DNA of 7,884 bases from DATGEO01 sp035310015 (GTDB lineage Bacteria > Chloroflexota > Dormibacteria > Dormibacterales > Dormibacteraceae): positions 1 through 7,884 of the forward strand of contig DATGEO010000005.1 of assembly GCA_035310015.1 (NCBI GenBank), given 5' to 3'. The notes beneath the pieces are model-generated. The model had not been told where the DNA came from, did not search any database, and saw only the letters and a program-made list of their open reading frames with translations. Both the position numbers and the translations under genes were made by a program. The stretch's first letter is position 1. The number at the start of each line of letters is the position of its first letter. Below are positions 5,983 through 7,884 of this stretch, piece by piece.

Positions 5983-6650
5983 CGCTGATTGTCTTGGGCA
6001 CTGCCGAGCGGGAAAGGCTCGAGGAGGACCTGGAGGTCTTCGAGGCCGCGGGATTCAGCCGCATGCGCGACTTCGCCACGATCCCCGAAGGCGACTCGGT
6101 GCTCGGCGTCGCGGGCGGGGGGGCGGAGCTCCTGCGCGACGCGGACCGCATCGGCCTCAAGTACGTCCTGGTCCACGAGGGGGCGAGCGACGGCGACCCG
6201 GGCGGCACATACGAGCGCGCGCATCATCGCGTGACCGCCGGCGAGCTCGGCGACCTTGCCAAGCACCTCCGGAGCCGCAAGCGGCCGCTGATCACGTGCC
6301 TGGCGTTCGGCTACAAGAACGGTGCGCCGAGCGACGCCGCGCTGCTGATCGACGCGCGCTTCCTCGACAACCCTTACTGGGTGCCGGAGCTGCGTGAGCT
6401 CAGCGGTCACGACGCCGCGGTCGCGGAGTTCGTCATGGCCCAGCCCGCGGCGGCCAAGCTGCTCGACGACCTTCACCGCATCGTCGTCGACCTCATGCCG
6501 CTCTATCACGAGAAGGGACGCATGCACCTGGTGATCGCGTTCGGCTGCACCGGCGGCCGCCATCGCTCGGTGGTGCTGGCCGCCGAGATGGCGCGCCGGC
6601 TGGAGAAGACGGACGGCGTCGACGTCGACTTCGTGACTCGAGATATTTGA
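5979..6650 (+). CDS. RapZ-family protein: intact C-terminal domain, degenerate N-terminus lacking the P-loop
   Basis: This encodes 223 residues, against about 280-290 for full-length RapZ. The C-terminal domain (about 105-220) is clearly RapZ: FGYK at 110-113, DARFLDNPYW at 125-134, a VPELRELSG segment after it, and GCTGGRHRS at 189-197. In E. coli this domain binds the small RNA GlmZ and senses glucosamine-6-phosphate. The N-terminal 100 residues keep a weak echo of the family (an opening strand LIVLG, an aromatic after about 25 residues, and ERAHHRVTAGELGDLAKHL resembling the family's end-of-domain segment). The Walker A motif GxSGxGKS is absent, and some 60 residues are missing from the middle, so nucleotide binding is unlikely. 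It is coupled to uvrC by a GTGA overlap. The RNA or metabolite partner in this organism is unknown, since GlmZ is confined to enterobacteria. Confidence 0.85.
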   Translation: MTLIVLGTAERERLEEDLEVFEAAGFSRMRDFATIPEGDSVLGVAGGGAELLRDADRIGLKYVLVHEGASDGDPGGTYERAHHRVTAGELGDLAKHLRSRKRPLITCLAFGYKNGAPSDAALLIDARFLDNPYWVPELRELSGHDAAVAEFVMAQPAAAKLLDDLHRIVVDLMPLYHEKGRMHLVIAFGCTGGRHRSVVLAAEMARRLEKTDGVDVDFVTRDI

Positions 6651-7594
6651 CGAGGGCGCTTGTGCTGGGCGGCGCCGGGTTCATCGGCGTTGCCGCGTGC
6701 AAGGAGCTCATGCGCCGCGGCGTCGAGACCATCGCCGCCGGCCGCAAGGACCGCCCGTACGGCACCTTCACCAGCTACGTCGCGTTCGACCGCGACGATG
6801 AGTCGCAGCTGCGGCGCGCGCTCAAGACGGCAGAGCCCGACGTCGTGCTCGACCTCGCCTGCTTCCAGCCCGCGCAGATGCGGACGATGCTCGACGTATT
6901 CGAAGGCGAGCGTTACGTCTTCGTGTCGACCAGCGGTGTGTACCCCGACCTCAACGGCAAGACGGCGCGCGAGGACGACTTCGCGCCGCTCGCTGGAGAT
7001 CCGCCGGCCGGTCCGCTGGCTTACCGGGACGGGAAGCGCTGGTGCGAAACGGTGCTGATGGGGACGCCCGATCTGTCCTGGACCATCCTTCGCCCGCCCG
7101 CCGTGTTCGGACCGGGTGACCACACCCTGCGCATCGCCGCCTACATGCAGCGCGTCGCCGACGGCGGGCCCGTGCTCGTCCCCCAGGAGACGTATGAGAA
7201 GCAGGCCGGCCTCGCGTGGGTGAAGGACGTGGGTTACGCGTGCGCGCTCGCCTGCGACCCGCGCAAGAAGGCCGGAGGCAGGGTCTACAACGTCGGATTC
7301 GAGAACGTCAGCGTCCGCGACCTGGTCGAGGGGATCGCCGAGGCGATGGGAGTGCCGCCGAAGATCCGGCCGCTTCCTTTCGCCGAGCTCCCGGAGGGCG
7401 CGAGCCCCTACGGGCCGCCACCATGGCGCCAGGCGGGCGTGGACATTGCGCGCGCGAAGGCCGAGCTCGGATTCGAGCCGTCCGCGCTGGGCGACGCGCT
7501 CGCCGAGACGCTGGCCTGGTTCCGGGTGGTGAAGCCGTCACACCCCGGGTACGCGAACCGGCAGGCAGAGCTGAGCATCGCCGGAACCTCGTGA
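6647..7594 (+). CDS. NAD(P)-dependent epimerase/dehydratase-family protein (extended or atypical SDR)
   Basis: This encodes 315 residues from a TTG that overlaps the previous stop (TTGA). The next in-frame GTG, codon 6, would cut into the first Rossmann strand, so TTG is preferred although no clear ribosome binding site precedes it. The nucleotide-binding motif GGAGFIG is at 8-14. The catalytic pair Tyr126/Lys130 lies in AYRDGKRWCE, with a Ser/Thr-rich FVSTSGVYPD segment before it. RPPAVFGPGDH and a typical substrate-domain ending (AKAELGFEPSALGDALAETL) complete an extended-SDR fold. It resembles bacterial SDRs annotated as reductases or epimerases and, more distantly, the CSP41-like atypical SDRs; the substrate cannot be predicted. 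It is the last gene of the uvrC operon. The only sign of regulation is the 4-bp coupling to the RapZ-like gene. Confidence 0.85.
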   Translation: MTRALVLGGAGFIGVAACKELMRRGVETIAAGRKDRPYGTFTSYVAFDRDDESQLRRALKTAEPDVVLDLACFQPAQMRTMLDVFEGERYVFVSTSGVYPDLNGKTAREDDFAPLAGDPPAGPLAYRDGKRWCETVLMGTPDLSWTILRPPAVFGPGDHTLRIAAYMQRVADGGPVLVPQETYEKQAGLAWVKDVGYACALACDPRKKAGGRVYNVGFENVSVRDLVEGIAEAMGVPPKIRPLPFAELPEGASPYGPPPWRQAGVDIARAKAELGFEPSALGDALAETLAWFRVVKPSHPGYANRQAELSIAGTS

Positions 7595-7595
7595 G

Positions 7596-7771
7596 GTCAT
7601 CGTGCGCCCGCTCGACGCGGGGGTGGACGACACGTCGTAAAGCCGAGCTGCTCCGCTACCTGCCCTGCACGCGGGCAAGCCGGTGGCGCACACCACCCTG
7701 CTGACGACTCGGCGAACCCGCGCCACATCGTCAACGAGCCGGACGTCGGCTACCGCCTGGATCCCGGCTAG
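7596..7771 (+). pseudogene. Collapsed remnant of an OmpR/KdpE-type response regulator
   Basis: No single frame is long, but fragments in different frames line up in order with a winged-helix response regulator. VIVRPLDAGVDD (7596-7631) recalls the receiver stretch RALDAGADDY. In the next frame VVKP (7634-7645) is the conserved beta-5 Lys-Pro. ELLRYL (7645-7662, a third frame) and LHAGKPVAHTTLL (7665-7703) recall the start of the winged-helix domain. DDSANPRHIVNEPDVGYRLDPG (about 7703-7768), ending in TAG at 7769-7771, is the typical C-terminal wing. About 176 bp remain of a gene that should be near 690 bp, so several deletions and at least three frameshifts are implied. It begins 2 bp after the epimerase stop. 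An intact relative would be a sensor-kinase-controlled transcription factor, possibly KdpE. Confidence 0.72.
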
Positions 7772-7884
7772 CGTTCACTCCAGCCGCGGTTCAGCAGGTA
7801 GGCGGCAATCAAGGCCGTGATCACGATGCCCGGCGACCAGCCGAGGCCCGGCCCGAAGGGGTCGTAGCTGGAAAGGTCGACGCC
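7768..7884 (-). CDS. C-terminal tail of an unidentified membrane protein (5' truncated by window edge)
   Basis: On the minus strand an open frame runs from the right edge to a TAG at 7768-7770, giving 38 residues. It starts GVDLSSYDPFGPGLGW, continues with one membrane helix (SPGIVITALIAAYLLNRGW, about residues 17-35) and ends in a short charged tail, SER. A last transmembrane helix of a permease or other multi-pass protein is likely; a nucleobase/allantoin-type permease is possible but cannot be supported from so short a piece. Its stop codon shares the palindrome CTAG (7768-7771) with the stop of the response-regulator remnant on the other strand. Confidence 0.6.
   Translation of the reverse strand, partial: GVDLSSYDPFGPGLGWSPGIVITALIAAYLLNRGWSER

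Noticed and set aside
6662..6664. GTG as start of the epimerase-family gene
   Set aside because: It would remove the first residues of strand beta-1 before GGAGFIG. The TTG overlapping the previous stop gives a complete Rossmann fold.
7216..7704. Plus-strand open frame overlapping the epimerase gene's end and part of the remnant
   Set aside because: Most of it is an out-of-frame Arg-rich shadow of the epimerase. Only its last residues coincide with one fragment of the response-regulator remnant.

Overview
The window is very GC-rich (roughly 70% by eye), packed almost edge to edge with genes, and uses GTG and TTG starts freely. Four of its promoters look leaderless: a TANNNT -10 hexamer sits 6-7 nt before the start codon. 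Together with small proline-tailed DUF4190-type membrane proteins, a mycobacterial/marine-type two-domain fatty acyl-CoA reductase and a uvrC-rapZ gene pair, this points to an actinobacterium or a related high-GC Terrabacteria lineage (for example Chloroflexota or Dormibacterota). The exact phylum cannot be fixed from this sequence. I see no phage, insertion sequence, CRISPR or RNA gene.

Layout. (1) 2-868 (+) is the C-terminal two thirds of an MFS transporter that enters from the left edge. (2) 855-1247 (-) is a small membrane protein with a proline-rich tail; it converges on the MFS gene and overlaps it by 14 bp. (3) 1248-1270 is a 23-bp divergent gap holding two overlapping -10 boxes. (4) 1271-3250 (+) is a 659-aa two-domain reductase closely resembling the alcohol-forming fatty acyl-CoA reductase Maqu_2507 and mycobacterial AcrA1/FcrA. 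(5) 4093-3264 (-) is a two-gene operon of DUF4190-type small membrane proteins. (6) 4094-4131 is a 38-bp divergent promoter gap. (7) 4132-7594 (+) is a tightly coupled operon of uvrC, a RapZ C-terminal-domain protein with a degenerate N-terminus, and an NAD-dependent epimerase/reductase; each junction overlaps by 4 bp (GTGA, TTGA). (8) 7596-7771 (+) is a collapsed remnant of an OmpR/KdpE-type response regulator, recognisable only by reading across frames. (9) 7884-7768 (-) is the C-terminal tail of an unidentified membrane protein entering from the right edge; its stop codon shares a CTAG with that of the remnant.

How the genes fit together. The reductase probably makes fatty alcohols (for wax esters or ether lipids) from acyl-CoA, but no wax synthase is in the window. 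The uvrC operon combines nucleotide excision repair with a RapZ-family protein, an arrangement seen in Gram-positive genomes where uvrC and rapZ are neighbours; here an SDR gene follows instead of yvcK/whiA. The three proline-tailed membrane proteins surround the reductase on the opposite strand, and their role is unknown. The best candidates for something undescribed are the P-loop-less RapZ, the proline-tailed membrane protein cluster around the reductase, and the compact leaderless divergent promoters.
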